NCBI RefSeq assembly: GCF_001704635.1
Contig: NZ_MAXF01000136.1
Location: 1 to 64,000 of the forward strand
Length of the DNA: 64,000 bases
From: Streptomyces sparsogenes
Lineage (GTDB): Bacteria; Actinomycetota; Actinomycetes; Streptomycetales; Streptomycetaceae
Reading direction: 5' to 3'
A program made the translations under genes and the position numbers. Every line of letters starts with the position of its first letter. The stretch's first letter is position 1. The notes under the pieces were generated by a model. The model was not told the DNA's origin. It saw only the letters and a program-made list of their open reading frames with translations, and did no database searches. Positions 17,153 to 27,241 of this stretch are shown in pieces.

Positions 17153-18496
17153 TCAGACGGCGGTCCGGGTCGCCTCCGCGGGTGCGGCGGGCTCCTCGGA
17201 GCGGGCCTGGGTGAGGGAGGTGTCCCGGGTCTCCCGCATGGTCAGGTAGACCACCAGCGACACGGCCGCGCAGCCCGAGACGTACCAGTAGAACCCGGAC
17301 TCCGCGCCCGCGTTCTTGAACCACAGCGCCACGTATTCGGCGGTGCCGCCGAACAGGGCGTTCGCCAGCGCGTAGGGCAGGGCGACACCGAGCGCCCGCA
17401 CATGCGTGGGGAACAGCTCGGCCTTCACCACGGCGTTGATGGAGGTGTAGCCGGTGATGACGACCAGCGCGGCGAGCGAGAGCAGCAGCGCGCCGAGGAA
17501 GGTGTCGGCGTGCGACAGCGCGGTCATGATGGGCACGGTGGCCAGCATCGAGCCGACGCCGAAGGTGATCAGCAGCGGGCGGCGGCCGATCCGGTCCGAC
17601 AGCGCCCCGGCCAGCGGCTGGAGCAGCATGAACACGAACAGGGCGCAGAAGCTGACCAGTGAGGCGTCGGACTTGCTCAGCCCCGCCGTGTTGGACAGGT
17701 ACTTGGTCAGATAGGTGGTGTACGTGTAGTAGGCGACCGTGCCGCCCATGGTCAGCGCGATGACGAGGGCGGCCTCCTTGCGGTGGCGCAGCAGCTCGCC
17801 GAGGGACCCGCGCTCGCCCGCCGGGTCCGAGTCGGCCTCGGCGTACACCTCGGTCTCCAGCAGGTTGCGCCGCAGCCAGAAGACCACGGCCGCGGCCACG
17901 GCCCCGACGATGAACGGGATGCGCCAGCCGTAGGAGTGCAGCGCGTCGTCGGACATGGTGTGCTGGAGCACGATCTGCAGGCCCAGGCCGATCAGCTGGC
18001 CCGCGGTCATGGACACGTACTGGAAGCTGGACACGAAGCCGCGGCGGCCGGGCTGGGAGGCCTCCGTCAGATATGTCGCGCTCGCCGCGTACTCGCCGCC
18101 GACCGACAGGCCCTGCAGCAGCCGGGCCACCAGCAGCACCGCCGCGCCGAAGTAGCCGACCTGGTCGTAGGTGGGCGCGATGGCGATGAGCAGCGCGCTG
18201 GTCGACATCAGGGTCACGGTGAGGGTGAGGGCGGCCTTGCGGCCGCGCCGGTCGGCGTAGCGGCCCAGCAGCCAGCCGCCGACCGGGCGCATGAAGAAGC
18301 CCACGGCGAAGATGCCGGCGGTGTTCAGCAGCTGCGCGGTCGGGTCGCCCTTGGGGAAGAAGGACGCGGCGAAGTACGTGGCGAAGCTGGCGTAGACGAA
18401 CCAGTCGAACCATTCGACCAGGTTGCCGATCGAGCCGCCGATCACGGCTCGCCACGGTGTGCGCGCCGTGGGCGCGGGGGAACTGCTGACGGACAC
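17153..18496 (-). CDS. MFS transporter, metabolite:H+ symporter (MHS) family
   Basis: A 447-residue 12-TM permease. The N-terminal GNLVEWFDWFVYA signature and RPVGGWLLGRYADRRGRK loop are typical of the MHS (KgtP/ShiA-like) group that imports dicarboxylates, shikimate or betaines with protons. The GTG at 18496 has a perfect GAGGAGG site 5 bp upstream; an ATG at 18514 lies behind that site and is less likely. It appears monocistronic, and the substrate cannot be assigned. Confidence 0.9.
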   Translation of the reverse strand: MSVSSSPAPTARTPWRAVIGGSIGNLVEWFDWFVYASFATYFAASFFPKGDPTAQLLNTAGIFAVGFFMRPVGGWLLGRYADRRGRKAALTLTVTLMSTSALLIAIAPTYDQVGYFGAAVLLVARLLQGLSVGGEYAASATYLTEASQPGRRGFVSSFQYVSMTAGQLIGLGLQIVLQHTMSDDALHSYGWRIPFIVGAVAAAVVFWLRRNLLETEVYAEADSDPAGERGSLGELLRHRKEAALVIALTMGGTVAYYTYTTYLTKYLSNTAGLSKSDASLVSFCALFVFMLLQPLAGALSDRIGRRPLLITFGVGSMLATVPIMTALSHADTFLGALLLSLAALVVITGYTSINAVVKAELFPTHVRALGVALPYALANALFGGTAEYVALWFKNAGAESGFYWYVSGCAAVSLVVYLTMRETRDTSLTQARSEEPAAPAEATRTAV

Positions 18497-18631
18497 AGGG
18501 GCCTCCTCGAGCATGCGGGTGAGTGGCGGCCCGCCCCGGGGGGACGCCGCCGCGGGTGGCAGCTTCGACGCGCGAGGCGCGCGGAGTACAGCCCCGGGGC
18601 CCAGAGCTAACCTCCGCTTAACACAGCCTCC

Positions 18632-18829
18632 CCGCACCCGCCGATCCGCTACCACTCGGGCGCGGTGCACGCCAAGAACCAGATCGTGGTGACCGAGCAG
18701 TTCCCCGACGACGAGCTGAAGGGTGAATTCCAGGCGCCGAGCGGCGCGGGCACCTGGCCCGCGTTCCGGCTGACCGGGGTCAACAGCCGGCCGCCGGAGA
18801 GCGGCATCCTGGAATTCAAGGGGAACTCC
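18632..18829 (+). pseudogene. Decayed fragment of a GH16-like glycoside hydrolase
   Basis: This frame reads YHSGAVHAKNQ, then GEFQAPSGAGTWPAF, then PPESGILEFKGN, which resembles the catalytic core of GH16-type glucanases (normally AFWL...WPPE and E-x-D-x-x-E). Here the central Asp is Gly and two expected Trp are Arg. The frame runs straight into unrelated sequence after position 18829. No signal peptide, start or C-terminus is left, so it is a relic. It is the only content of the 420-bp gap besides the HxlR terminator. Confidence 0.55.
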
Positions 18830-18900
18830 AACAGGGTTTCGCGGGAAAGCCGCTGTGGCCCGCAACCGCACGTCCTGAAAACCCCCCGGACACAAGGGCC

Positions 18901-18931
18901 GCGGCTTCCGGGGCTCGACCCCGGAAGCCGC
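18901..18931 (-). terminator. Hairpin terminator after HxlR gene
   Basis: A perfect 13-bp stem (GCGGCTTCCGGGG and complement) with a 5-nt loop lies 4 bp beyond the HxlR stop. Confidence 0.75.
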
Positions 18932-18935
18932 TGTC

Positions 18936-19295
18936 TCACCTGCCCGTCAATTGCTGACGTTCGTGCAGGGAGAGCTCGCCCAGAGCGGCCAGCCGATTCC
19001 TTCCCCAGGCGCCCAGCGGCTTGAGCGCGGTATTGAGATCCTCGCCCAGCTCGGTGAGCGAGTACTCCACCTTGGGCGGCACCTGGTCATAGATCTCCCG
19101 GTGGACGATCCCGTCCGCCTCCAACTCCCTCAGCTGCTGGGTGAGCACCTTTTCGCTCACCCCCGGGACCAGTCGCTTCAATTCACCGAACCGGCACCGC
19201 TGGTAATCGAGCGCCCAAATGATCAGCACCTTCCACTTGCCGCCAATGACATCCACAGCCGCGTCCAGGCCACAGACATATGGCCGCTTCCTCAT
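18936..19295 (-). CDS. HxlR-family winged-helix regulator
   Basis: A 119-residue HxlR/MarR-like repressor: DVIGGKWKVLIIWAL, RFGELKRLVPGVSEKVLTQQLRELEADGIV and the beta-wing VPPKVEYSLTELG are textbook. Cys near the N-terminus (PYVCGLDAA) is in the position used for thiol/aldehyde sensing in some relatives. The ATG at 19295 (MRKRPYVCG) is chosen since family members start there. It is divergent from an imine-reductase-like gene across a clear operator and probably represses it. Confidence 0.92.
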   Translation of the reverse strand: MRKRPYVCGLDAAVDVIGGKWKVLIIWALDYQRCRFGELKRLVPGVSEKVLTQQLRELEADGIVHREIYDQVPPKVEYSLTELGEDLNTALKPLGAWGRNRLAALGELSLHERQQLTGR

Positions 19296-19321
19296 GACCC
19301 CATCCCCACTGACCTCAAGGT

Positions 19322-19347
19322 AAGTACGCACTTTCAAGTCCGTACTT
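19322..19347. promoter_or_regulatory. HxlR operator, nested palindrome
   Basis: AAGTACG-N12-CGTACTT encloses a second palindrome, ACTT-TC-AAGT, on nearly the same axis. The site lies 27 bp before the HxlR start and about 90 bp before the divergent reductase start. The geometry fits a dimeric winged-helix repressor. Confidence 0.7.
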
Positions 19348-19436
19348 GCCCACCGTACAGCGAGCGGCAAGGCTCAAGGCAGGCGCGCCGAGACCGATAC
19401 GACCGAGCATCACCTGAGCAACGGGAGCACCCGAAC

Positions 19437-20309
19437 ATGAGCAACACCCCCGTGACCGTCCTCGGCCTGGGCGACATGGGCAGGGCACTGGCCCGCGCCC
19501 TGCTGAAGGCGGGACACCGCACCACCGTCTGGAACCGCACGGCCGCCAAGGCCGAAGCGCTCGTCGCCGAGGGCGCGCTGCGCGCGGAGACGGTCGCCGA
19601 GGCCGTCGCGGCGAGCCCGCTGGTGGTGGTGTGCCTGCTGGACTACGACTCCGTGCGGCAGACCCTCGACCCGGTGGCCGGGGCGCTGTCCGGCACGGCC
19701 GTGGCCAACCTGACCAGCGGAACCCCGCGCCAGGCCCGCGAGATGGCCGCATGGGCGGCGGAGCGCGGCGCCGACTACCTCGACGGCGGCATCATGGCCG
19801 TCCCCCCGATGATCGCCACCCCCGCCGCCTTCGTGCTCTACAGCGGATCGCGGAGCGTCTTCGAGACCCACCGGGCGGCGCTCGACGCCCTGGCGCAGAG
19901 CCACTACCTGGGCGAGGACGCCGCGCTGGCCCCCCTTCAGGACATCGCCCTGCTCAGCGGGATGTACGGCATGTTCTCCGGCATCCTGCACGCCTTCGCG
20001 CTCACCGGCAGCGAGGGCATCAAGGCGGCCGACTTCGCGCCGATGCTCCAGCGCTGGCTGAACAGCATGTCGGGCGCCGTGGCCGGCTTCGCCGCGCAGA
20101 TCGACAGCGGCGACCACGCCCAGGGCGTGGTCTCCAACCTCGCCATGCAGGCGGCCGCCTACCACCACCTCCTGGAGGCCGCGGAGGAGCAGGGCGTCAG
20201 CCCCGAACTCCTCGCCCCGCTCGGGCCGCTCATGGCCCGCCGCGTCGCGGACGGCCACGGCCACGAGGACCTGTCGGGCCTGGTGCACCTGCTCCGCACC
20301 CGGGCCTAG
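19437..20309 (+). CDS. Imine reductase-like / 3-hydroxyacid dehydrogenase-family NAD(P) oxidoreductase
   Basis: A 290-residue protein: Rossmann GLGDMGRALARALLKAGH, NADPH-type loop VWNRTAAKAEAL, then an all-helical C-terminal dimerisation domain. The N-terminal NLTSGTPRQAREMAAWA and DYLDGGIMAVPPMIATP segments and an Asp in the interdomain helix (PLQDIALL) resemble imine reductases. It would reduce a cyclic imine or related substrate with NADPH. It is probably controlled by the divergent HxlR. The stop codon TAG lies inside the CTAG at the left end of a MITE. Confidence 0.87.
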   Translation: MSNTPVTVLGLGDMGRALARALLKAGHRTTVWNRTAAKAEALVAEGALRAETVAEAVAASPLVVVCLLDYDSVRQTLDPVAGALSGTAVANLTSGTPRQAREMAAWAAERGADYLDGGIMAVPPMIATPAAFVLYSGSRSVFETHRAALDALAQSHYLGEDAALAPLQDIALLSGMYGMFSGILHAFALTGSEGIKAADFAPMLQRWLNSMSGAVAGFAAQIDSGDHAQGVVSNLAMQAAAYHHLLEAAEEQGVSPELLAPLGPLMARRVADGHGHEDLSGLVHLLRTRA

Positions 20310-20471
20310 GGTCTTTCGTTTGGATCAGGCCGGATCAGGGAGCGGGGTCTGGTGCCGGGCATCGCAAGGCGGAGGAGGGCGCCATGGCGGAGCCATGGCA
20401 ACCGACGACAACGCCGCGAGGCGCGGTGCCAGGGCCCGCGAGCCCGGCATGATCCAAACGAGAGGCCCTAG
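20306..20471. mobile_element. MITE (about 166 bp) with 22-bp imperfect terminal inverted repeats
   Basis: The ends are inverted copies (CTAGGGTCTTTCG... against CTAGGGCCTCTCG..., continuing TTTGGATCA), matching at 20 of 22 positions, and each end begins with CTAG, a likely target duplication. The interior has no ORF. The GTTTGGATCA termini are of the kind seen in IS5-family-derived MITEs of Streptomyces. It sits between the reductase and the DMT transporter and supplies the reductase stop codon. Confidence 0.75.
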
Positions 20472-20477
20472 CCCTCC

Positions 20478-21674
20478 CTAGGGCCGGTCCTGAAGGACCG
20501 GCTCGCCACGGACCGACCGCCGCTGGTCGGGTGAGCGGCGCCGCCGGGATGAGCGGCGGCCGCGCGGCAGGCGGTCGTCGGCCCCTCGGGCCGGGCGGGG
20601 GATGCGGGGGACCAGCCGGGGCGGGCGACCGACGTCCGCGCCGGCACCGCCCGCACCCCCGTCCGGCTCCGCCGCCCCGCCGCCCGGTCCACCCCTCCGG
20701 TCCCTCTCGTCGATCCCGTCTGTCCTGTCCGTCCCGTCCGTGCCGTCCGGCCGCCCGGCGGCCGGACCCGCCGCCCCGTCCACCTGCTGCACCGCGTCGC
20801 CCGCGTTCATCCTGTCCGCCGTGTCCGCCGGGCTCGCCGCCTTCGCCGACGCCTCCACGCCGTGCACGGTCAGCATGACCAGACCGGTGCCGGCGACCAG
20901 CGCCGCGACCACGGCCAACAGGGCACCGGGCGCGCCGTGGCGGAAGTGCTCACCCAGCGCGGTGACGCCCACGGCCGTCGCCACCACCGGGTTGACCACG
21001 GTGGCCGTCGCCAGCGGCGAGGCCAGCCCGGCACCCCGGTACGACGCCTGGGACAGCAGCACCCCGGCCCCGGCCAGCAGGCCGATCATGGCCAGGCTGG
21101 GCAGCCCCGAGGCCCACGCGTCCCACTCCAGCTCCACGGTCACGTTCTTGGTGAACACCGAGGAGACGCCGAAGGCGGCCCCCGCCGCCGCGGCCAGCAG
21201 CACGCTGCGCACTCCGGGGCGGCGCGAGCAGCGCGCGGCCACCGCCAGCACCGCGATCGCGCTCACCGTGACCACGGCCACCGCGACCCGCTCCTGGTCC
21301 GCCAGCGACCTTGACCCCGACGAACCGCTCAGCGAGAGCAGCCCGGCGAGCCCCGCCGTGGCCAGCACCGCGCCCCGCCAGCCGGCCGCGCCCACCGGGC
21401 GCCGCACGAACACCGCGGCCATCGGGAGCGCGAAGACGATGGTCAGCGCGCCCAGCGGCTGCACCACGCTCAGCGGCCCGTACGCCAGCGCCAGCACATG
21501 GAGGACCGCGCCGGTCCCGTTGAGCACCACCGCCGTCCACCAGCGGCCCCGGCGCAGCGCGGCGTACGGGCGGGGCGGCGTCGTCGCCGCGACATGCTCC
21601 TGGAGGATGGCTCCGGCGGCGTAGCAGACCGCCGAGGCCAGGGCCAGCAGCACGGAGAGAGCCAGGGAGGTCAC
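20478..21674 (-). CDS. DMT-superfamily (EamA-like) transporter with long disordered tail
   Basis: A 398-residue protein. Residues 1-280 form about nine or ten TM helices of the drug/metabolite transporter superfamily (VQPLGALTIVFALP, SYRGAGLASPLATATVVNPVVATAVG). Residues about 285-398 are a Gly/Asp/Arg-rich tail (DGTDGTDRTDGID) with no membrane character. The tail ends 7 bp from the MITE, so it may be read-through into former non-coding DNA after a lost stop. The GTG start overlaps nothing; the substrate is unknown. Confidence 0.8.
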   Translation of the reverse strand: MTSLALSVLLALASAVCYAAGAILQEHVAATTPPRPYAALRRGRWWTAVVLNGTGAVLHVLALAYGPLSVVQPLGALTIVFALPMAAVFVRRPVGAAGWRGAVLATAGLAGLLSLSGSSGSRSLADQERVAVAVVTVSAIAVLAVAARCSRRPGVRSVLLAAAAGAAFGVSSVFTKNVTVELEWDAWASGLPSLAMIGLLAGAGVLLSQASYRGAGLASPLATATVVNPVVATAVGVTALGEHFRHGAPGALLAVVAALVAGTGLVMLTVHGVEASAKAASPADTADRMNAGDAVQQVDGAAGPAAGRPDGTDGTDRTDGIDERDRRGGPGGGAAEPDGGAGGAGADVGRPPRLVPRIPRPARGADDRLPRGRRSSRRRRSPDQRRSVRGEPVLQDRP

Positions 21675-21770
21675 GTCAGGGCCCCCTGGGCCGGTCGGTC
21701 GTCGTCCATGTCCTCCACGATGACGGGTTCCGACCGCCGCGTCGTCGTCCCTGAGCCCCCATTGCGCGTA

Positions 21771-23327
21771 CTACCGGCGCAGTACGGCCCTCCGGAAGCG
21801 CGCCGTGGCGGTGGCCGTACGGGCGCGCTGCGCCAGCTCGTTCTGCGGCTGGGCCGGGCGGTAGACGGTCACCGCCCCGGGCAGCTTGTCGATCACCAGC
21901 GCCTGGGCGGGGGAGGGCGCGACCTCGCCGTCGTAGGCGCGGACGTCCACGTCGTGCAGGCCCGACAGGGTCAGCCGCCGCATCCGCCGCGCCGTCACCA
22001 CCCGGGAGCGCCCCAGCGTTCCGGTGAGGGCGGCGGCCAGCAGCCGGGTGCGGGCCAGGGGTTGGTCCCCGTCCACGGCCCGGACGTCCAGCAGCCCGTC
22101 GTCGAGCCGCTCGCGGTACGCCGGGCCGAACCCCTCGGGGGAGTAGCGGCCGTTGCCGACGAACAGCACCCACAGCCGCCGCCGGTGGCCGTTCACCTCG
22201 ATCTCCATGGGCGTCGCGGTGCGCAGCACCCGCGCGAGCGCCACCGCGGTGGCCGGCCACTTGCCGAGCCGGCCCTCCAGGCTCTCGCGGACCCGCACCA
22301 GCTCGGGGTACATCCCCAGGCTGAAGGTGTTGACGAAGTGGCCGGCCGGCCGGTCGCCCGGCAGGGGGGTCACCCGGGCCAGGTCCACGGCCACGGCGTC
22401 GCCCTGGGTCACCGCGTGCACCGTGTCCTCGAGGGCGGGCACCCCGGCGTCCAGGGCGAAGTGGTCGAAGGTGCCGCCGGGGAACACGGCCAGCGGCAGC
22501 CCGCGCTCGGCGGCCAGCGCGGCCGCCGCGTTGACGCTGCCGTCCCCGCCGCAGATCCCCAGCGCCCCGGCCCGCTCGGCGGCGCGCCTGGCGGCCCGGT
22601 CCAGCAGCGCCCCGAGGTCGTTCTCCGGCCCGCACTCCAGGATCTCGGCGGCGGGCAGCAGCACCCGCAGCTGCTCGGCGGGGGTCAGCGTGGCCCCCGG
22701 GGTGGCGACCCCCGACCGGCGGTTGACGACCACCACCAGGCCCTCGCCCTCGGGCAGCGCCGGGGCCGAGACCCGCGGCCGCGCCCGCGCCGGGACGGTG
22801 GGCCGCGGCGGCCACCAGCGGCAGGTCAGCGCGGCCGCGCCGACGCCCACGGCGATCCCGGCGAGGACGTCGCTGGGGTAGTGCACCCCCACGTACACCC
22901 GGGAGAAGGCCACCGCGGCGGCGAGCGGGGCGACGAGGATCCCGTACCCGGGGGACTCCAGGGCGACGCCGGTGGCGAAGGCGGCCGCGGAGGCCGAGTG
23001 CCCGGAGGGGAAGGAGCTGGTCCAGGGCTGCTTCGCCAGCCGGCGGATCAGCGGCACGCTGTCGATGACCGGACGGCGGCGCTCCACGGTCCACTTGACC
23101 ACGAGGTTGGACGCCAGCGACGCGGCGGCCAGCGCCCCGACCCCGCGCACCGCGGCGCGCCGGGCGGTCCGGCCACCGACCCCGGCCAGCACCCCGGCGG
23201 TGCCGAACCACAGCTTGCCGTGGTTGGCCGCGCGGGTGAGCCGGGGCAGCAGGGGGTGGGCGCCGCGCAGCCGGCCGGCCGCGACCCGCGCGAACAGCCG
23301 TCGGTCGAGGTCACTGATAGGTCTCAT
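21771..23327 (-). CDS. PAP2 phosphatase / diacylglycerol-kinase-family fusion protein
   Basis: A 518-residue protein. The N-terminal PAP2 half has all three motifs: KWTVERRRP, PSGHS and SRVYVGVHYPSD. The C-terminal half is a DAGK/sphingosine-kinase-like catalytic domain with the nucleotide motif GGDGSVN and PGGTFDHFA. Such fusions could dephosphorylate and phosphorylate membrane lipids on opposite faces. The ATG at 23327 starts the first PAP2 helix region. It is adjacent to, but probably not co-transcribed with, the geosmin operon (79-bp gap). Confidence 0.9.
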   Translation of the reverse strand: MRPISDLDRRLFARVAAGRLRGAHPLLPRLTRAANHGKLWFGTAGVLAGVGGRTARRAAVRGVGALAAASLASNLVVKWTVERRRPVIDSVPLIRRLAKQPWTSSFPSGHSASAAAFATGVALESPGYGILVAPLAAAVAFSRVYVGVHYPSDVLAGIAVGVGAAALTCRWWPPRPTVPARARPRVSAPALPEGEGLVVVVNRRSGVATPGATLTPAEQLRVLLPAAEILECGPENDLGALLDRAARRAAERAGALGICGGDGSVNAAAALAAERGLPLAVFPGGTFDHFALDAGVPALEDTVHAVTQGDAVAVDLARVTPLPGDRPAGHFVNTFSLGMYPELVRVRESLEGRLGKWPATAVALARVLRTATPMEIEVNGHRRRLWVLFVGNGRYSPEGFGPAYRERLDDGLLDVRAVDGDQPLARTRLLAAALTGTLGRSRVVTARRMRRLTLSGLHDVDVRAYDGEVAPSPAQALVIDKLPGAVTVYRPAQPQNELAQRARTATATARFRRAVLRR

Positions 23328-23405
23328 GGCACATGCGTATCCCGGATCGGCCCCGGCACGCCATTTTCCTGCCCGCCGGGGCCGGATCCGCGCCGTCCGC
23401 GCCCC

Positions 23406-25646
23406 TCAGACGGCGGGCATCCCGGTCGCGGGCGCGGCGAGGCGGGCGGCCGCGGTGCCGAGACCCGTGGGGCCGTACGAGGTGCGCGGCGGCAGGCCCA
23501 CCGGACGCCGCAGCTCGGACTCCGTGTAGCGGCGGCACCGCCGGTGCCAGACCAGGACCCCGGCCATCCAGTTCTGCAGCTCGCGCGTGTAACCGTCGAG
23601 CGTGGCGCGGACCGTGGCGTCCAGCGCCAGGTCCTCGGCCATCGCCGGCAGCTCGGTGGAGACGATCCGCTCGAACTCGCGCATCCGGGAGTTGGCCAGG
23701 TCGCCGACGATGTGCAGGGCCTCGGGAACGCCGCAGCCGAAGAAGTCCTGGACCACCAGCACACAGTTGTGGATCTCGCCCTCGAACTCGACCTCCTTCC
23801 GGAAGGAGTGGAGGTCGTTGAGCAGCCCCGCGTAGTCCCCGGCCGCGTGCTCCATGGCCCGCACCGGGCGGGCCCCCAGCACCGCGGGCGGCATCTCGGG
23901 CCAGTGGGACAGCCTGGACAGGCTCATGGTCAGATCCGCCCCGAAGGTCTTGCGGCGCATCTCGATGTAGTCGACCGGGTCCGGGACGCGGTGCTCCATC
24001 TCGTTCGCGAGCTCCCAGATCCAGCTGTCCGTCATGTCCTCGATGGTGCGGCGGAAGGCGCGGCGCGCGCTCACCTCCATCGGCCCCGCCGTACGCGACC
24101 ACAGGTCGGCCAGGCCCCGCTCCAGCGCGTTCACCGGGACGGGCGTGGCGGTGGACTCCACCGGCATGAAGGCCGCCAGCCGGGCGTTGCTCGCCTTGGC
24201 GCCGGCCAGGTCGAAGGTGCGCCCGAAGACGGCCGGGTAGTAGTCGTCCGCGTAGGTGCCCCAGGTTAGCCAGCCGGTGGTCAGGTCCAGCTCCTCCAGG
24301 GTGGCGTCCGGGTGGATGCCGGCCGAGCACAGCGCGAAGTCGAAGGCCCGCAGCTTGTGCTCGTCCCACACGCCGAAGCCGGGGAGCCCGGGCGGAACGT
24401 CCAGCATCCCCATCCGCCGCGCCCATCCCACGACGTTCTCCCGGGAGCGGTCCAGATGGGGGCTGAGCAGGGCCGGGTAGGGCATGTGGAGATCCGGGAG
24501 CCGCACGGGTCCGACCGCCCGGCGGGGCGGGTGCGCATGGCTCCTGAGCCGGAACGGCAAGGTGGCCGCCAGCGAGGTGACCACGCGGGCCGCCGAGGTG
24601 CCCAGGCCCGTCGGCCCGCCCGGGAGCCCCGCCCCGCCGGGGGCGCCGGCCCCGCCGCCGTTCATATAGCGGCTGGAGCGCAGGTGCCACTCATGGCCGC
24701 CGGACTGCCAGTCCTGCAGCCCCTTGGCGTAGGTGAGGACGTCCGCGCAGGACCGCGGGTCCAGGCCGGCCTCCGCGAACAGCGGCGGCAGCTCGGTGAA
24801 CACGGTGTGCTCGAACTGCTGGAGCCGTGAGGTGATCAGGTCGTTGACGGCGTCGGCGGCCGCCTGGGTGTCGCAGCCCAGGAACCGCTCGAAGACCAGC
24901 ACGCCGTTGGACAGCTCCCCCTCGTCCTCGACCTCCCGCTGATAGGAGAACAGGTCGTTGCGCAGATGCACCGCGTCGGCGAACGCGTCCCTGAGCACCA
25001 GCAGCGGACGGCTCGCCGCGACCGCCTCGGGCACCTCCGCGCCCGCCGCGTACTCCACAAGACCGGCGGACCAGGGGGCGCCGCCGACCTTGCGGCGCAT
25101 CTCGATGTACTCCAGCGGGTTGGCCACCCGGCCCTCGCGGATGTTGGACAGCTCCCACATGCTCTCTTCGAGCAGATGCCGGGTGGCCTCGGCGAACCGC
25201 CGCCGCCAGCCCGGCGACATGGCCGGTGTGGTACGGGCCCACAGGTCGGCGAGGCCCCGCTCCACCGCGTTCCCCGGCTCCCCGGCGGCCTCCTCCTCCG
25301 GGCGCACCGGCATGAAGGCCCGCAGCCGGTCCAGATACGCCTTGGCGCCGGCCATGTCCTGGCTGCGCTTGAAGCTCTCCAGGAAGTGGTCGTCGAAGAA
25401 GAACACCCACACGTACCAGTCGGTCACCGTGGCCAGCACCTCGGCCGGCGCGTCCGGGTGGGTGTAGGCGCAGAGCAGGGCGTAGTCGTGGGAGTCGAAG
25501 TCGGACTCGTCCCACACGCCCGACCCCTCGATCATCTCCATCGCGCGGGCCCATCGCTTGGAGTGCTCCCGGGCCGCCGCCAGATGGGGATTGAGCCGGG
25601 CCGGATAGGGCTCGTAGAAGTCCGGCAGCTCGAAGGGCTGTGACAT
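23406..25646 (-). CDS. geoA: Germacradienol/geosmin synthase
   Basis: A 746-residue bifunctional class I terpene cyclase that converts farnesyl diphosphate to germacradienol (N-domain) and then geosmin (C-domain). N-domain: DDHFLE (85-90) and NSE triad NDLFSYQRE (230-238). C-domain: DDYYP (467-471) and NDLHSFRKE (610-618). A Gly/Pro/Ala-rich linker (about 328-360) and the C-terminal tail share the motif GPTGLGT-AAR (344-354 and 725-735). GAGAGGTGAGG precedes the ATG. It lies 36 bp downstream of an encapsulin shell gene on the same strand, so it may be its cargo. Confidence 0.96.
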   Translation of the reverse strand: MSQPFELPDFYEPYPARLNPHLAAAREHSKRWARAMEMIEGSGVWDESDFDSHDYALLCAYTHPDAPAEVLATVTDWYVWVFFFDDHFLESFKRSQDMAGAKAYLDRLRAFMPVRPEEEAAGEPGNAVERGLADLWARTTPAMSPGWRRRFAEATRHLLEESMWELSNIREGRVANPLEYIEMRRKVGGAPWSAGLVEYAAGAEVPEAVAASRPLLVLRDAFADAVHLRNDLFSYQREVEDEGELSNGVLVFERFLGCDTQAAADAVNDLITSRLQQFEHTVFTELPPLFAEAGLDPRSCADVLTYAKGLQDWQSGGHEWHLRSSRYMNGGGAGAPGGAGLPGGPTGLGTSAARVVTSLAATLPFRLRSHAHPPRRAVGPVRLPDLHMPYPALLSPHLDRSRENVVGWARRMGMLDVPPGLPGFGVWDEHKLRAFDFALCSAGIHPDATLEELDLTTGWLTWGTYADDYYPAVFGRTFDLAGAKASNARLAAFMPVESTATPVPVNALERGLADLWSRTAGPMEVSARRAFRRTIEDMTDSWIWELANEMEHRVPDPVDYIEMRRKTFGADLTMSLSRLSHWPEMPPAVLGARPVRAMEHAAGDYAGLLNDLHSFRKEVEFEGEIHNCVLVVQDFFGCGVPEALHIVGDLANSRMREFERIVSTELPAMAEDLALDATVRATLDGYTRELQNWMAGVLVWHRRCRRYTESELRRPVGLPPRTSYGPTGLGTAAARLAAPATGMPAV

Positions 25647-25682
25647 CCGCGCCTCACCTCTCGTCGTGTCGGGGACGGACGG

Positions 25683-27095
<1,413 letters not shown>

Positions 27096-27192
27096 CAGCC
27101 GTGTCTCCTTTGCGTGCGGGGGGTTGGGCGCGAACAACCAGCACGCTAGGGGCCGTTGGGCGACGGAAGCGGGAACGGTGGACGCGACTCAT

Positions 27193-27231
27193 CAGATCGG
27201 ATGATCGTGAGATCGCCGGGGTTTAACGATC
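27193..27231 (-). promoter_or_regulatory. GATC-repeat region upstream of the encapsulin operon
   Basis: Three GATC cores at exactly 8-bp spacing (27195, 27203, 27211) plus a fourth at 27228 lie in an AT-richer patch about 100 bp before the encapsulin start. This is the best candidate control region of the encapsulin-geosmin operon; I cannot place -35/-10 boxes firmly. Confidence 0.35.
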
Positions 27232-27241
27232 AGGTCGCCGG

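Noticed and set aside
20484..20501. Terminator hairpin CCGGTCCT/AGGACCGG
   Set aside because: It lies inside the last codons of the DMT transporter and has a 2-nt loop; more likely a chance GC palindrome or MITE-flank sequence.
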